Counted from the first letter of the stretch, positions 24,736 to 34,439 are shown. The stretch: 42,804 bases of DNA from Bacteroidales bacterium (GCA_029934515.1 JAOZMB010000012.1:1-42804); one strand, 5' to 3'. Notes: generated by a model not told the origin, from the sequence alone. Translations and numbers: made by a program.

Positions 24736-25368
24736 ATGAAAAAAAATATATACTACAAAGAACGATTAATTACATTAAAAGAAACGGATAATTTGCGGGA
24801 AGATTTTTTTGATGATATAGAGTTTGATGACGAATATGATGAACCTTTTTTACACAAATGTAACGAGAGAATGAAAAATATATTAGATGTATTTTTTCAA
24901 AATGAAAATCCAAAAGAAATATCTTTCGAATACAGTTCGTTGAAAAAACTTTATAAAGATTTTAAATCGCATTTTAAATTTATAAAGGCGGCTGGCGGAA
25001 TTGTAGTAAATGATAAAGGTAAATTGTTGGTAATAGAGAGAAATGGAATAACAGATTTGCCAAAAGGAAAAGTTGAAAAAGGAGAAAGTATTAAAGAGGC
25101 AGCCATACGTGAAGTAAAAGAAGAATGTGGAATTAACAATTTAATAATCAAGAAGAAAGCTAAACCTTCGTATCATATTTTTTATAAAAATCATAAAAGA
25201 ATTTTAAAGAAAACTTATTGGTTCTACATGGAATATCACGGTAACGAAAAACCTGTTCCACAGACAGCCGAAAATATTAGTTCAGTTAAATGGTGCAACA
25301 AAAAAAGTGTTCATAATTTAAGCAAAAAAACTTATAGAAGTTTAAAAAAATATTTTGAAAATTTTTAA
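24736..25368 (+). CDS. Nudix hydrolase
   Basis: This 210-residue protein has a complete Nudix box at ~112-134: GKVEKGESIKEAAIREVKEECGI, fitting Gx5Ex7REUxEExGU. It is preceded by AAGGIVVNDKGKLLVIERNG. The ~75 residues before the domain are acidic and helical and are not part of the Nudix fold. Nudix enzymes hydrolyse nucleoside diphosphates linked to another moiety; the DLPKGK context is common in broad-specificity members (ADP-ribose, NADH or diadenosine polyphosphates), so the substrate cannot be told. It follows the sensor gene by 30 bases and may be co-transcribed. Confidence 0.9.
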   Translation: MKKNIYYKERLITLKETDNLREDFFDDIEFDDEYDEPFLHKCNERMKNILDVFFQNENPKEISFEYSSLKKLYKDFKSHFKFIKAAGGIVVNDKGKLLVIERNGITDLPKGKVEKGESIKEAAIREVKEECGINNLIIKKKAKPSYHIFYKNHKRILKKTYWFYMEYHGNEKPVPQTAENISSVKWCNKKSVHNLSKKTYRSLKKYFENF

Positions 25369-25395
25369 AATATTTTTTCTATCAATGGTGATAAA

Positions 25396-25525
25396 TAGGG
25401 AGTTTCAGGAAATACAAATTACCCCAAAATAAGGCATTTTTGCTCAAAAAAATTGGTGATTTCTGGGTAATTACCGCTGTAACTTATTGATAATAACAGC
25501 TATTAGCATTTACTGAAACTCTCTA
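25396..25525. mobile_element. ~130-base MITE-like element with terminal inverted repeats
   Basis: The left end TAGGGAGTTTCAGGAAATAC (25396-25415) and the right end reading inward on the other strand (TAGAGAGTTTCAGTAAATGC, 25525-25506) match at 17 of 20 positions. The inside also holds smaller opposed pieces: AAATTACCCC at 25417-25426 against GGGTAATT near 25468, and GCTGT...ACAGC near 25480-25503. No ORF is present. Size and symmetry suit a non-autonomous transposon remnant between the Nudix and lysS genes. No clear target duplication is seen. Confidence 0.6.
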
Positions 25526-25624
25526 ATCAGTTTGAATTATGAGGCTAAAATTTAAGTATTGAATAATGTAGCCTTACTTATTTATCATTACCGAAAATTT
25601 TGTTAGCATAATTTTTTTATATTT

Positions 25625-27142
25625 TTATTGTTTAGGTTTTATCATTGGAAATGGTATTATATCTCTAATTCTTTTTGTATCTGTTAGTAGCATAATAATT
25701 CTGTCAATACCAATTCCAACTCCACCCGTTGGTGGCATACCACAACCTATTGCTTTTATAAAATCAGCATCAATTGGATTGTCAGTATAATCTTTATCTT
25801 TTCTTTGTTTTTTAGCTTGCATTTCTTTCTGATACTCAAAACGTTCTAATTGAATAACTGGGTCTGTTAGTTCTGAGTATGCGTTTCCAAGTTCCATTTT
25901 ACATGCAAAAGGTTCAAAACGTTCTACTAATCTATTATCACCTCTTTTGCTTTTTGTCATTGGACTTATCTCAACTGGATGGTCAATAATAAAAGTAGGT
26001 TGGATTAGATGCTCTTCACAAGTTTCTTCGAATAATTCAGATACAGCAATTCCCCATGAAATATCTTCATTAAAATCAATTTCTCTTTTTGTCATTTCTA
26101 ATTTTAAATCTTTAATATCTAAATTAGAAGCATCTATATTTTCATATTCTTTTAGAGCATCAAGCATTGATAAACGTTTCCAAGGCGTAGAAAAATCAAT
26201 TTCAGTATTTTGATAATTAATTTTTGTTGTTCCATGTACATTTTTACAAATTGTAGAAACAAGGTTTTCAAAACGTTCCATTTGAAATTTATAATCAGTA
26301 TAAGCCTCATACCATTCCATCATTGTAAATTCTGGATTATGAGAAAAATCAATACCTTCGTTACGAAAATTTTGACATATCGTAAAAACTTTTGGAAAGC
26401 CAGCAACAATATATCGTTTCAAATATAGTTCTGGTGATATACGTAGGAAAGCGTTCTTATTATTTAATGCCCATATTGATGTTTTAAAAGGTCTTGCTTC
26501 GGCACCACCATAAACAAATTCAATACTTGGTGTAGTTACTTCTAAGAAGTCGTTATTAAGCATCCAATTTCTTATCTCTGAAATTATTTTAAATCTTAGA
26601 GTGATTTTATCTTTATCTTCTTGGTTTAACATCCAATGTAAATATCGTTCTCTATATTTTACTTCTAAATCTGAAACTTTATTATAAGTTTTTTCATCTG
26701 TTTCTTTTCCTATTGGAATAGAAACAACAGATTTGCTTAATATTTCAAAAGAAACAACTCTAACAGTTAGTTCTTCTTTTCTTGTTCTGAAAATTTCACC
26801 AGAGATTCCTATAATATCTCCTAAATCCAACAAATTTAAAGAATACCAATCTTGCTCTGAAAATTTATTCTTAGAAAAATACAATTGTATTTTATCTGTA
26901 TCATCTTTTATATCAATGAATAATGATTTCCGCATTTTCCTTTGAGACCAGATACGTCCTGCTGTAACAACAGAAAAATTAATTGGTTCATTCAATTTTT
27001 CAAACTCTGATACTTTTGAAATTATGTTATCAATTTTATAAGTTAATTCATAACTATAAGGATAAATAGGTTTTCCTGTTGCTAATAATTTCTCTCTCTT
27101 TTCAAGTTTTACTTTATCGAAACTATACGTTTTAATGTTCAT
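25625..27142 (-). CDS. lysS: Lysyl-tRNA synthetase, class II
   Basis: This 505-residue enzyme charges tRNA-Lys. The N-terminal OB-fold anticodon-binding domain covers ~55-155 (VTAGRIWSQRKMRKSLFIDIKDD). The class II catalytic core begins near YRERYLHWM (~167). Motif 1 is in EVTTPSIEFVYGGAEARPF (~205-223). Motif 2 is ICQNFRNEGIDFSHNPEFTMMEWYEAY (~257-283). The C-terminal motif 3 is GGVGIGIDRIIMLL (~476-489), with MPPTG just before it. No internal stop is present. It has its own promoter-like sequence upstream on the minus strand and converges on the MITE-like element. Confidence 0.96.
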   Translation of the reverse strand: MNIKTYSFDKVKLEKREKLLATGKPIYPYSYELTYKIDNIISKVSEFEKLNEPINFSVVTAGRIWSQRKMRKSLFIDIKDDTDKIQLYFSKNKFSEQDWYSLNLLDLGDIIGISGEIFRTRKEELTVRVVSFEILSKSVVSIPIGKETDEKTYNKVSDLEVKYRERYLHWMLNQEDKDKITLRFKIISEIRNWMLNNDFLEVTTPSIEFVYGGAEARPFKTSIWALNNKNAFLRISPELYLKRYIVAGFPKVFTICQNFRNEGIDFSHNPEFTMMEWYEAYTDYKFQMERFENLVSTICKNVHGTTKINYQNTEIDFSTPWKRLSMLDALKEYENIDASNLDIKDLKLEMTKREIDFNEDISWGIAVSELFEETCEEHLIQPTFIIDHPVEISPMTKSKRGDNRLVERFEPFACKMELGNAYSELTDPVIQLERFEYQKEMQAKKQRKDKDYTDNPIDADFIKAIGCGMPPTGGVGIGIDRIIMLLTDTKRIRDIIPFPMIKPKQ

Positions 27143-27194
27143 AATTGAAATTTATTTATAAATTATGTTTAATTAAATTGTAAAAATTTTTTCG

Positions 27195-27226
27195 CAAAAG
27201 TAGTTTAAGTTTTCCAAAAAGTGCAA
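27195..27226 (-). promoter_or_regulatory. lysS promoter
   Basis: On the minus strand TTG (27226-27224) and TACTTTTG (27202-27195) are 21 bases apart, fitting TTG-N19-21-TAnnTTTG. The lysS start is 52 bases downstream at 27142. Confidence 0.65.
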
Positions 27227-27332
27227 TATATATTAATAAATTTAAAATATATTTAGGCTCAATTTGATTGTATGATGTATAATAATAATTTTTTTCTTAT
27301 TAAGAAATATGTTTTATTTGCAATTTTTGTTT

Positions 27333-27654
27333 ATTATTTATTCAAAAGATGTAATTGAATTTGTTACAGTAGCTATTCAATATTGTCTGTTTGTAGAAGA
27401 TATATAAGAAACGAGCAAAAAAAATTATTGAAAATACACTTAAATTATTAAGTTTTTTATATTTAAAATCTTCTGTATTAACAAAACCATCAAATGTTTC
27501 ATACCTTAATGTTGAGAAGTTTGTAAGTGAGGCTGATTGGCATTTTATAGATTCAAATATTACTAAGGTATTTGGCGGAGATAAGATTTTTGTTGAATTA
27601 ATTGAACCTTCCAAGCTAAAAAATTGCATATGTTTATATTCAATTATTTTTTAA
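27333..27654 (+). pseudogene. Frameshifted, truncated DUF5063 relic
   Basis: Reading from 27333, one frame gives SKDVIEFVTVAIQYCLFVEDI up to a stop at 27405. From 27397 the +1 frame continues in register with KIYKKRAKKIIEN, then LSFLYLKSSVLTKP and KFVSEADWHFIDSNITKVFGG, ending at 27654. Joined together these follow the order of the Bacteroidota DUF5063 family (EFVTVA-EYC-FLE, LLYLK, FVTEEDWEYI). The join sits in a GATATAT run, so a 2-base loss or 1-base gain there explains the shift. The family is normally ~150-180 residues; the C-terminal part is gone and no proper start is visible. The protein's function is unknown. This ~676-base gap holds nothing else but the lysS promoter and the palindrome. 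Confidence 0.6.
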
Positions 27655-27686
27655 TTATTAATTCGCATAATTCATTATAATTTATA

Positions 27687-27745
27687 AAAAAAGTATCCTT
27701 AAATATAATATGGTAAAATTTTATCATATTATATTTAAGGATACT
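27687..27745 (-). terminator. 54-base palindrome with U-tract, terminator for the lipoprotein gene
   Basis: The 27-base arms 27692-27718 and 27719-27745 are complementary, with a single G-T wobble and no spacer. On the minus strand the hairpin is followed by T7 (A-run 27686-27692 on plus), placing a strong factor-independent terminator ~75 bases after the lipoprotein stop at 27820. The arms are unusually long for a terminator and could also be a mobile palindrome. Confidence 0.7.
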
Positions 27746-27819
27746 AAAAAATTATTTAACTACTTAATTATCATTTCATTTACTTCTAAGCTCTCATTTA
27801 TTAAGTTTGGTTTTCTTAA

Positions 27820-29166
27820 CTATAATGAAGAAATTAATTTATCGAGGTCATCAGGTGTTTCTATTATTGTTTCTGATATTTCAAGTTCGAAAGTTGTTTT
27901 TTTTCCAGGAGATATTTTGTTATGTTTTTTTTTGAAATCGGCAGCACTCATAACAGCTACATTGTTGCCAGGCAGAATAGCAATAAGTTTATTATTCATA
28001 AGTTTTGAAAAATGCATTTTGTTTCCATTTCTTTGTTTAACTATCACATTATCCTTACCTGTAACATGAAAAATATGTACATTTTCAATATCATAATGCA
28101 AAGCATCGTTACCTTTTATTTTAAAATCAGCTTTGACAAAAATTGCTTCTGGTCTGTGATAAATACGGTCGTAGTTATGTAAGCCAAGTTCCGAGACATT
28201 TGATTTACGTCTTACTTTTGCTGTTTGTTCATTATTTTCTTGATTTGATGATATTGCAGCATTAAAACGTTTCATTGCTTTTTTGAATGACTTTCCTGCA
28301 AATACAGGACGAACCAATAAATTATGTTCTTTTTTTCCTATTCGAAAATTAAGATTGTATTTTCCTTTTTTATCAGATTTTTCTAATACCTGTCTATTTA
28401 TTCTTTTTTTCAGTAGCCCTGCAATTTCTCCGATTGACTTCTCTCCAACATATTTCCAGATTATATTTGAGTAAATCTTAAGCTCATCAATATGCTTATA
28501 ATCAATAGGAACTTCAATAACTAAATCTTTATTAGGGTTCAATTTAACTGGTTTTGCAATATTATATTTTACATCAATAATTTTGTCGTTCAATATTGTT
28601 TGCGGGATATCTTCTGATGCTGTTTCATGTGTCCAATTTTTGTCATCATTGTATCTGTAAAAATTATAATCACCCTTTATTTCAGAATTATATGTAACTG
28701 TTATTTCATGTCCTTTGTCAAGAAAAATTGGTTTGCCGTCTGCATGTGCATTAATATCAAACATTCCAGCTGTCTGAAAGTCATAAGTTACTCCAGCACT
28801 GTCATATTTCATATCAATATTGCTGATAATCATATCTGCTGCTGTTTTTATTTCTTTATACGTTACCTTTACATTTCCTTTAATTTTATTTCCATTAATA
28901 TCAACAAATGCTTCTGCTGGGATTTTAATCTCTGCTCCGCTTTCCATAGTAAAATTATTCTCTTCTTTCACATTATAGTCAAACTCTTCTTCAGCAATTG
29001 TTACATTTTGCAAAAGTGTTGTGTTTTTCATTTCATTATCATTCATCTCAACATTTGCCACTGTATCACTATTTTCATCATTGATTTCACTTGCCTCTTC
29101 GTTGATACAAGATAAAAACATAAGTAGTGATAATAAAACTGTTAACGAAAAATACCTGATTTTCAT
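27820..29166 (-). CDS. Outer-membrane-type lipoprotein of unknown function
   Basis: This 448-residue protein has a lipoprotein signal: hydrophobic MKIRYFSLTVLLSLLMFLSC with the lipobox Cys at residue 20. It is followed by an acidic Asn/Glu-rich linker, typical of surface-exposed Bacteroidota lipoproteins. Residues ~60-170 form a beta-rich domain (GAEIKIPAEAFVDINGNKIKGNVKVTYKE) of the sort found in many secreted Bacteroidota proteins with an EAFVDxxG motif. A second beta-rich part (~300-448) contains a basic stretch near 310-330. No catalytic motif is apparent. It is a single-gene unit ending at the palindromic terminator. No minus-strand promoter consensus was found upstream of 29166. Confidence 0.65.
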   Translation of the reverse strand: MKIRYFSLTVLLSLLMFLSCINEEASEINDENSDTVANVEMNDNEMKNTTLLQNVTIAEEEFDYNVKEENNFTMESGAEIKIPAEAFVDINGNKIKGNVKVTYKEIKTAADMIISNIDMKYDSAGVTYDFQTAGMFDINAHADGKPIFLDKGHEITVTYNSEIKGDYNFYRYNDDKNWTHETASEDIPQTILNDKIIDVKYNIAKPVKLNPNKDLVIEVPIDYKHIDELKIYSNIIWKYVGEKSIGEIAGLLKKRINRQVLEKSDKKGKYNLNFRIGKKEHNLLVRPVFAGKSFKKAMKRFNAAISSNQENNEQTAKVRRKSNVSELGLHNYDRIYHRPEAIFVKADFKIKGNDALHYDIENVHIFHVTGKDNVIVKQRNGNKMHFSKLMNNKLIAILPGNNVAVMSAADFKKKHNKISPGKKTTFELEISETIIETPDDLDKLISSL

Positions 29167-29375
29167 ATTATTAAATATTAGATTAAAAAAAAACTTTAAA
29201 ACTATAACGAAATTATTAAATTTTTATTAGAAAATATTAATATTTATTTACACCCTAGTAAATTATAATAAATTAGTATTCTGGATAAATTAGTTTTTGC
29301 TTCTTACAGTTTTACAAAAGTTATTAATAATATGGCACGCATCAAAATATTTAAGTGCTGAAAATCAAGGAATTT

Positions 29376-31337
29376 CTAATAAGTTTCAAAATCTGTATCT
29401 TCTTCTGTCTTACTTAGATTTAAATTATATCCTTTAATTTTTTCAGTACTTAATTTGTATTCATTATTTTTATTTGTGTACGTTTGTTTATAGTTTGTGT
29501 TTCCAATATTAAAAAATCCAATAATTTGTTTTAGCTGTTCTGCTTGGCTTGATAGTTCTTCGGAGCTTGATGCTACTTCTTCGGCTACTGCTGATGTTTG
29601 CTGTGTTGTTGTATTTAATTGTTTTATTGCATTTGTAACTTGGTTTACACTTGTATTTTGTTCTCTGCTTGATATTGTAATATTCTGAACAAGTTCTGCT
29701 GTTCTTTGTATTTCAGGAACAATTTTTTTAAACAATTTTTCTGCTTTATCAGCAATTTTCATACTGTTTGTAGAAATTTTATTAATTTCATTTGCCGCTT
29801 TTCTGCTTTTGTTAGCGAGTTCTTTAATTTCGCCTGCAACAACAGCAAAACCACTTCCTGCATCACCAACGTGTGATGCTTCTATTGTAGCGTTCAGTGC
29901 GAGTATATTTGTTTGAAATGCAATTTCGTTAATAATTTTTATTTTTTCTGATATTACATTCATTGCTTTTACTGTTTCGTTTACTGCTTTTCCTCCGTCT
30001 TCAATATTGTGTGTAGCTTTTATAGCAATATCTTCTGTTTCTTTAGCATTGTTTGCATTTTGTTGAATATTTGCTTGCATCTGTTCCATTGTTGCCGAGA
30101 CCTCTTCTGCCGCTGAAGCTTGTTCGTTTGAACTCTCTGACATTTCCTGCGATGAGGCACTCATTTCATCACTTGAATTTGCAATATACTCTGAACTATT
30201 AATAACAATTGAAATTATATTTTTCAATTTGTTTACCATCATATACATTGATTTCATTACTCCGCTGCTCGAATTTAAGTTTTGCACATTAATATTCAGT
30301 TCTCCATTTGCAATATTATTAGCAATATTCGCTACTTCATTTGGTTCGCCACCGAGCATTCTCATAACATTGCGAGTTATTATAATAACTATTATTAAGG
30401 AAAAAATAATTGCAAATAAAGTAATAATTATAAGCAAACTTTGTGTCATTGTTATTGCACTTGCTGTTTCTTCTTTTCTTTTTGTTAATAATTTTTTTTC
30501 TGTTTCAATAAATGTAGTCAGCAAAGAACGGATTTTATCCATATATTTTTTACCTTCTTTTTTAGTAAATTCTTCATATAATTTATCCATTTGTATTGTG
30601 TTCATTGCTGCTCTGTTAATTTTTATTGCTTCTTCTGCGTAATCGTTTATCCATTTGTATGCTGCATCTTCTATCGACCTTCCTACTTTATAATTAATAA
30701 AATGTCTGTCAATTAATGATTTTGCATTATTATAAGGTTCAAGATATTCTTCTTTACTATTTAGAAGGAATCCTCTGAGACCTGTTTCCATATTAATCAT
30801 ATCAATAGTGATTTGATCTTTTGCTTCCCGCGAAAGTCCAGACATGGCGACCAACCTTCTTAAATTATCCATGTCTCGTTTATTTGTTCCAGTCTTTATT
30901 AAATCAAATAATTTTTTTCTTTCATTTTCTCCTTCTTTTATGCTTCTTCTCATATTGATATATTTTTCGGCAACATTTGTTTTCCATAAACTTGATTGTA
31001 TTTCAATATTATTAATAAGTGAGACCTGAGCTTGATTATCACTTACATTGTTCTTTAACATAACTATAAGAGAACCGAATTTTTCAGAACCATCTATATA
31101 TGGTTCTAAAAAATCTTCTTCTCCTGTAATTGCATATCCTCGCATACCTGTCTCTTTGTCAATCATATAGACAAGCAGTTCATCGCCTTTGTTTATTACA
31201 TTGTGAGTATGTTTTACCCAATTTGCATCTCTTACAGATGATTTTAAATTAAAAAAAACCACAAATGCAATAATTAACATCAATACCAAAGCTGTTATGT
31301 TAGGTATTAATAACTGTGTTCTGAATTTTAATTTCAT
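29376..31337 (-). CDS. Methyl-accepting chemotaxis-type receptor with duplicated CHASE3-like sensor
   Basis: With the start at 31337 the protein has 653 residues. The in-frame ATG at 31373 would lie at the predicted transcription start, so the downstream start is preferred. A membrane helix is near the N-terminus ([16 protein letters not shown]). The periplasmic part has two CHASE3-like halves, each with an ETG-RG motif: [23 protein letters not shown] and [24 protein letters not shown] second helix ([22 protein letters not shown]) leads to HAMP and an MCP signalling domain whose hairpin tip is [25 protein letters not shown]. No cheA, cheW or methylation genes are nearby. It may feed gliding, a Che-like system or a non-motility output. 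Confidence 0.88.
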   Translation of the reverse strand: MKLKFRTQLLIPNITALVLMLIIAFVVFFNLKSSVRDANWVKHTHNVINKGDELLVYMIDKETGMRGYAITGEEDFLEPYIDGSEKFGSLIVMLKNNVSDNQAQVSLINNIEIQSSLWKTNVAEKYINMRRSIKEGENERKKLFDLIKTGTNKRDMDNLRRLVAMSGLSREAKDQITIDMINMETGLRGFLLNSKEEYLEPYNNAKSLIDRHFINYKVGRSIEDAAYKWINDYAEEAIKINRAAMNTIQMDKLYEEFTKKEGKKYMDKIRSLLTTFIETEKKLLTKRKEETASAITMTQSLLIIITLFAIIFSLIIVIIITRNVMRMLGGEPNEVANIANNIANGELNINVQNLNSSSGVMKSMYMMVNKLKNIISIVINSSEYIANSSDEMSASSQEMSESSNEQASAAEEVSATMEQMQANIQQNANNAKETEDIAIKATHNIEDGGKAVNETVKAMNVISEKIKIINEIAFQTNILALNATIEASHVGDAGSGFAVVAGEIKELANKSRKAANEINKISTNSMKIADKAEKLFKKIVPEIQRTAELVQNITISSREQNTSVNQVTNAIKQLNTTTQQTSAVAEEVASSSEELSSQAEQLKQIIGFFNIGNTNYKQTYTNKNNEYKLSTEKIKGYNLNLSKTEEDTDFETY

Positions 31338-31382
31338 AATTTTATTTTTTTTATAATTTGATAATAACTGCATATTTCTTTA

Positions 31383-31390
31383 CAAAGATA
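31383..31390 (-). promoter_or_regulatory. -7 element upstream of the MCP gene
   Basis: On the minus strand TATCTTTG (31390-31383) matches TAnnTTTG. Transcription would start near 31376, which favours translation from 31337 instead of 31373. Confidence 0.5.
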
Positions 31391-31573
31391 TAAAAATAAT
31401 TTGTTCGCCACGCTTTTTTTACACATAAAATATATCCGCTCAATAAAATATGGTGATTGATAATTAGGATATAGATAAACAAGTAAATCTACACTGCTCA
31501 AAATTTGATTAACAAGCAAATACAGGTTATGTTTTGAATAATCTTACATATTTATCACTATCAGTAAATAGAA

Positions 31574-31616
31574 GCAAAAAAACAAGTAATGCTTTTTTGA
31601 ATAACATTACTTGTTT
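31574..31616 (-). terminator. Terminator of the Omp28/T9SS gene
   Basis: AAACAAGTAATG (31580-31591) pairs perfectly with 31605-31616 around a 13-base loop. On the minus strand the stem is followed by a T-tract (31582-31575). It lies ~28 bases after the stop at 31644. Nothing else is seen in the ~300 bases between this gene and the MCP gene. Confidence 0.8.
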
Positions 31617-31643
31617 GGAACTATCTGATGATTTAATGAAAAA

Positions 31644-34013
31644 TTATTTTAAAATAATTCTTTCATTAAAAGTATTATTTTCTGTTTCAATTTTCATTAA
31701 ATACAATCCTTTTTTCAGATTTGATAAATCGATTTTTGAATTTGATAAATTTTTATTTTCCGATTTATATATTGTTTTTCCTGTAATATCAATTACCGAA
31801 ACATTTCCAGTTGCTTTTATATCATTAAAATCCAATGTAATAACTCCTGTTGCAGGGTTCGGGAAAATTTGTAGCATATTATTATCTACAACATTTATTC
31901 CAACGTTTTGATTTGAAATTACTATATCTGTTTCGCCTGTTACACCGCTGCCATCGTTTGCAGTAGCTCTTACTGTTACAGTTCCGTTTGTTGTTGCTGT
32001 TAGAAGTCCTTCATAACTTATATTTGCCGATCCTACAACAATACTCCAAGTAACACTATTAACTGTTGCATTCTCTGGCAATATTTCTGTTTCCATTTGT
32101 AAAGTTCCATCTTGTACATCAATAGTCGTTGCTCCACCTTCGCCTGAAACACTTATATCTGTAACAGCCACAATATCACTTGTAAACCAAGTATTTACTC
32201 TTTCTATAATTTCATTTGTATCATCGCTTGATGCCATAGATGGGTCGAAACCAAAATAAACTACTTTATAATTAGCATCTGTAAATCTTATTGCAGCATT
32301 TTTGCTGTCATTGTCATTGTATTTAAGAATAGAAACAGCATCTCCGACTGGTGCTATTTCATCTGGATACATATTAGAACCGCCATAAACATTTGATATA
32401 TTGAAATTTGCCATTGTTCCAAATACTTCTTCGTCTGTGTAGGCATAAACACTGTTATTAGAAGGGCTTCCATCAGCATTGTAATCAGCATGCAAATAAT
32501 TAGTATAAAAATCACGAGTTGCATCTGTTCCGTTACCGTCTCCATCCCATGTGTCCCAGCCAATGTCCTGTCCAGCGACAAATAGGTTACCTCCTGCATC
32601 TAAAAAAGATGCCAGATATACAACATTTTCATCAGTGAAAGAAGGAAATGTCCATCCAACATTGAAATAAAGATTTAAAATACTGTTTAATTTTTCTTCG
32701 CTTCCAACTACTTTAAATGTTTTATAATTACAAGAGGCATAATTTTGCATTCCAGCATAGTCAAAACCATCGAAATAATCTTGCTCAAAATCAGATGGAG
32801 TACCACTGCTCCACGCCCCTTGATTATGAACCAATAAATCATTAACATTAGCCATCACATAAATCTCCAACATAATAGGTTCTGCATTTGGATTACTTTC
32901 TGACTGAGCCAAAAATATATATTTCATAAGTCCTGCTGTATTATCTGGTGTTACACTAATAGTAAAATCAGTTTCTACACCTGCTTCAAGGTTTTGTGTG
33001 CCTGTTTCTTCATAAGTTTCTCCTTCAATAGTAAAAGAACTGCTCCATCCTTCTGGCTCGTTATCTTTTGTTAAAGTTAGAATAAAATTATCGTCATCTG
33101 GCAACAAATTTGTAATATTAAGTTCAAAAATAGAACTTACCGATGCCGTTCCTATCATTAACTTTTCTGCTGGTTCTTCTATTGTTGCTGTAATGATTGT
33201 AGTTCCGTCAATTGCAGGAATATCAATTCCGCTGAGTATTTCTTGATGCGATTCCGCAACAAAAACCGATACACGACAATCTTCTACAACACATTCAACA
33301 TCAATATAATCCTCTGGAACAGTATAGACATAAGTCCTTTGAACAAACGAACCTTGTGTAGTTGTTGTAACTTCATCTCCCCATTGTTCTGTAAGAAGAT
33401 ATCTCAACATGTGATTATGTATATAGTTGTTTCCCATTCCTCCACCTGTTTGTGGCCCGCGTATTCCGCTTTGTGTTAGTGCAACATTAATAAAATTACT
33501 TGGTTCAGGACTGTCGCTTGTATAATAAAGTTCCACTTCAACTGTAAGTTCTCTCGTATCAGCATCATAACTTGTTGACGCTCCTACATTTACATAACTA
33601 TCTTCAGCAAAAATTATATCTGCTGCTGTTGTCCAATCACCACGACTCATTGCCGTTCCACTTCCTTGTTCCAATCCAGGAAATAAATGACGATTTACCG
33701 TTCCAGCTGGGTAACCAACAAGACCAGACTGTCCAGCAATAGCATCTCCAAATGGTGTTCTAAAATCAGGTTCTCCAGCACTTGGATTAGCATATCCACC
33801 TGTGTGAATATTAATTAAAACTACATCTCCGGGATTATCTTCTCGTAGAGCATTTGCAATAGCGTGACCATCTGGACAATATTGACAATGAATACCAGTG
33901 AACTCCTCTAACACTACATTCCGTTTTTCCACTTCTGTGCCAACTAACGTCTGTGCATTAATGCTTGCAAAAATTGTTACAAGTGTAAGCATTGATAAAA
34001 ATATCTTTTTCAT
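31644..34013 (-). CDS. Omp28-like secreted protein with T9SS C-terminal sorting domain
   Basis: This 789-residue exported protein has signal peptide 1-20 (ending INA). An Omp28/thioredoxin-like domain follows with EEFTGIHCQYCPDGHAIA; C43 and C46 form a CxxC. The middle is beta-rich with a ThuA/glutamine-amidotransferase-like stretch (GGNLFVAGQDIGWD). A BIG_2-type Ig domain precedes the end (~625-700). The last ~80 residues are a type A T9SS sorting domain: LQIFPNPATGVITLDF, VIDITGKTIYKSE, LSNLKKGLYLMKIE and a final ERIILK. The protein should cross the outer membrane by T9SS and be cleaved or anchored there. It has the best-placed minus-strand promoter in the window and its own terminator. Confidence 0.93.
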   Translation of the reverse strand: MKKIFLSMLTLVTIFASINAQTLVGTEVEKRNVVLEEFTGIHCQYCPDGHAIANALREDNPGDVVLINIHTGGYANPSAGEPDFRTPFGDAIAGQSGLVGYPAGTVNRHLFPGLEQGSGTAMSRGDWTTAADIIFAEDSYVNVGASTSYDADTRELTVEVELYYTSDSPEPSNFINVALTQSGIRGPQTGGGMGNNYIHNHMLRYLLTEQWGDEVTTTTQGSFVQRTYVYTVPEDYIDVECVVEDCRVSVFVAESHQEILSGIDIPAIDGTTIITATIEEPAEKLMIGTASVSSIFELNITNLLPDDDNFILTLTKDNEPEGWSSSFTIEGETYEETGTQNLEAGVETDFTISVTPDNTAGLMKYIFLAQSESNPNAEPIMLEIYVMANVNDLLVHNQGAWSSGTPSDFEQDYFDGFDYAGMQNYASCNYKTFKVVGSEEKLNSILNLYFNVGWTFPSFTDENVVYLASFLDAGGNLFVAGQDIGWDTWDGDGNGTDATRDFYTNYLHADYNADGSPSNNSVYAYTDEEVFGTMANFNISNVYGGSNMYPDEIAPVGDAVSILKYNDNDSKNAAIRFTDANYKVVYFGFDPSMASSDDTNEIIERVNTWFTSDIVAVTDISVSGEGGATTIDVQDGTLQMETEILPENATVNSVTWSIVVGSANISYEGLLTATTNGTVTVRATANDGSGVTGETDIVISNQNVGINVVDNNMLQIFPNPATGVITLDFNDIKATGNVSVIDITGKTIYKSENKNLSNSKIDLSNLKKGLYLMKIETENNTFNERIILK

Positions 34014-34070
34014 AATTTAAAAATTTATAATTTTTTAATAAAAAAAATCTGCAAAAATTACAGAATATTG

Positions 34071-34100
34071 CAAATATATACTATAAAAGTATATTAACAA
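34071..34100 (-). promoter_or_regulatory. Promoter of the Omp28/T9SS gene
   Basis: On the minus strand TTG (34100-34098) and TATATTTG (34078-34071) are 19 bases apart, an excellent Bacteroidota promoter. The start codon at 34013 is 57 bases downstream. Confidence 0.8.
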
Positions 34101-34254
34101 AAAAGTTTTTTTATTTTTTATATTTTTGGTACATCTTGTGTTTTGTGAAACTGCTACTGTATTAAACATATCATAATCTTTTTAGCTTGTGATATCAATA
34201 AACAAATTATTGATAGAAATATTATTGTCTGTTCTATTCAAAAGATAAGTTACT

Positions 34255-34331
34255 AAGTAAATTACGAATTATAAATTATGAATTATGAATTGGTTTACAC
34301 CTGATAATAATTATTTTAATTATTACTAAAT
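34255..34331 (+). repeat. GAATTAC-type dispersed element, copy 2 (internally deleted)
   Basis: It starts AAGTAAATTACGAATTA, has three heptamer-like units, then GAATTGGTTTACACCTGATAATAA and ends TTATTTTAATTATTACTAA. Relative to the copy at 37140-37229 (-) it lacks ~28 bases in the middle but shares both ends. It occupies part of the 672-base gap between the T9SS protein gene and alr. Confidence 0.7.
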
Positions 34332-34409
34332 AAATTTTAAATTTATACTTATCCATTATTATTTATTTGTAATTAGACTATTCAAAAAAACAATGATTTT
34401 ATGATTTTT

Positions 34410-34439
34410 TTGGTAATTATTTCTAATTTTGTATCTTTG
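34410..34439 (+). promoter_or_regulatory. alr promoter
   Basis: TTG (34410-34412) and TATCTTTG (34432-34439) are 19 bases apart, fitting the Bacteroidota consensus. A start near 34446 gives alr a leader of about 240 bases. Confidence 0.75.

Noticed and set aside
27342-27629. Minus-strand 95-residue ORF in the lysS-lipoprotein gap
   Set aside because: The plus strand here carries the DUF5063 motif order, so the minus frame is its antisense shadow.
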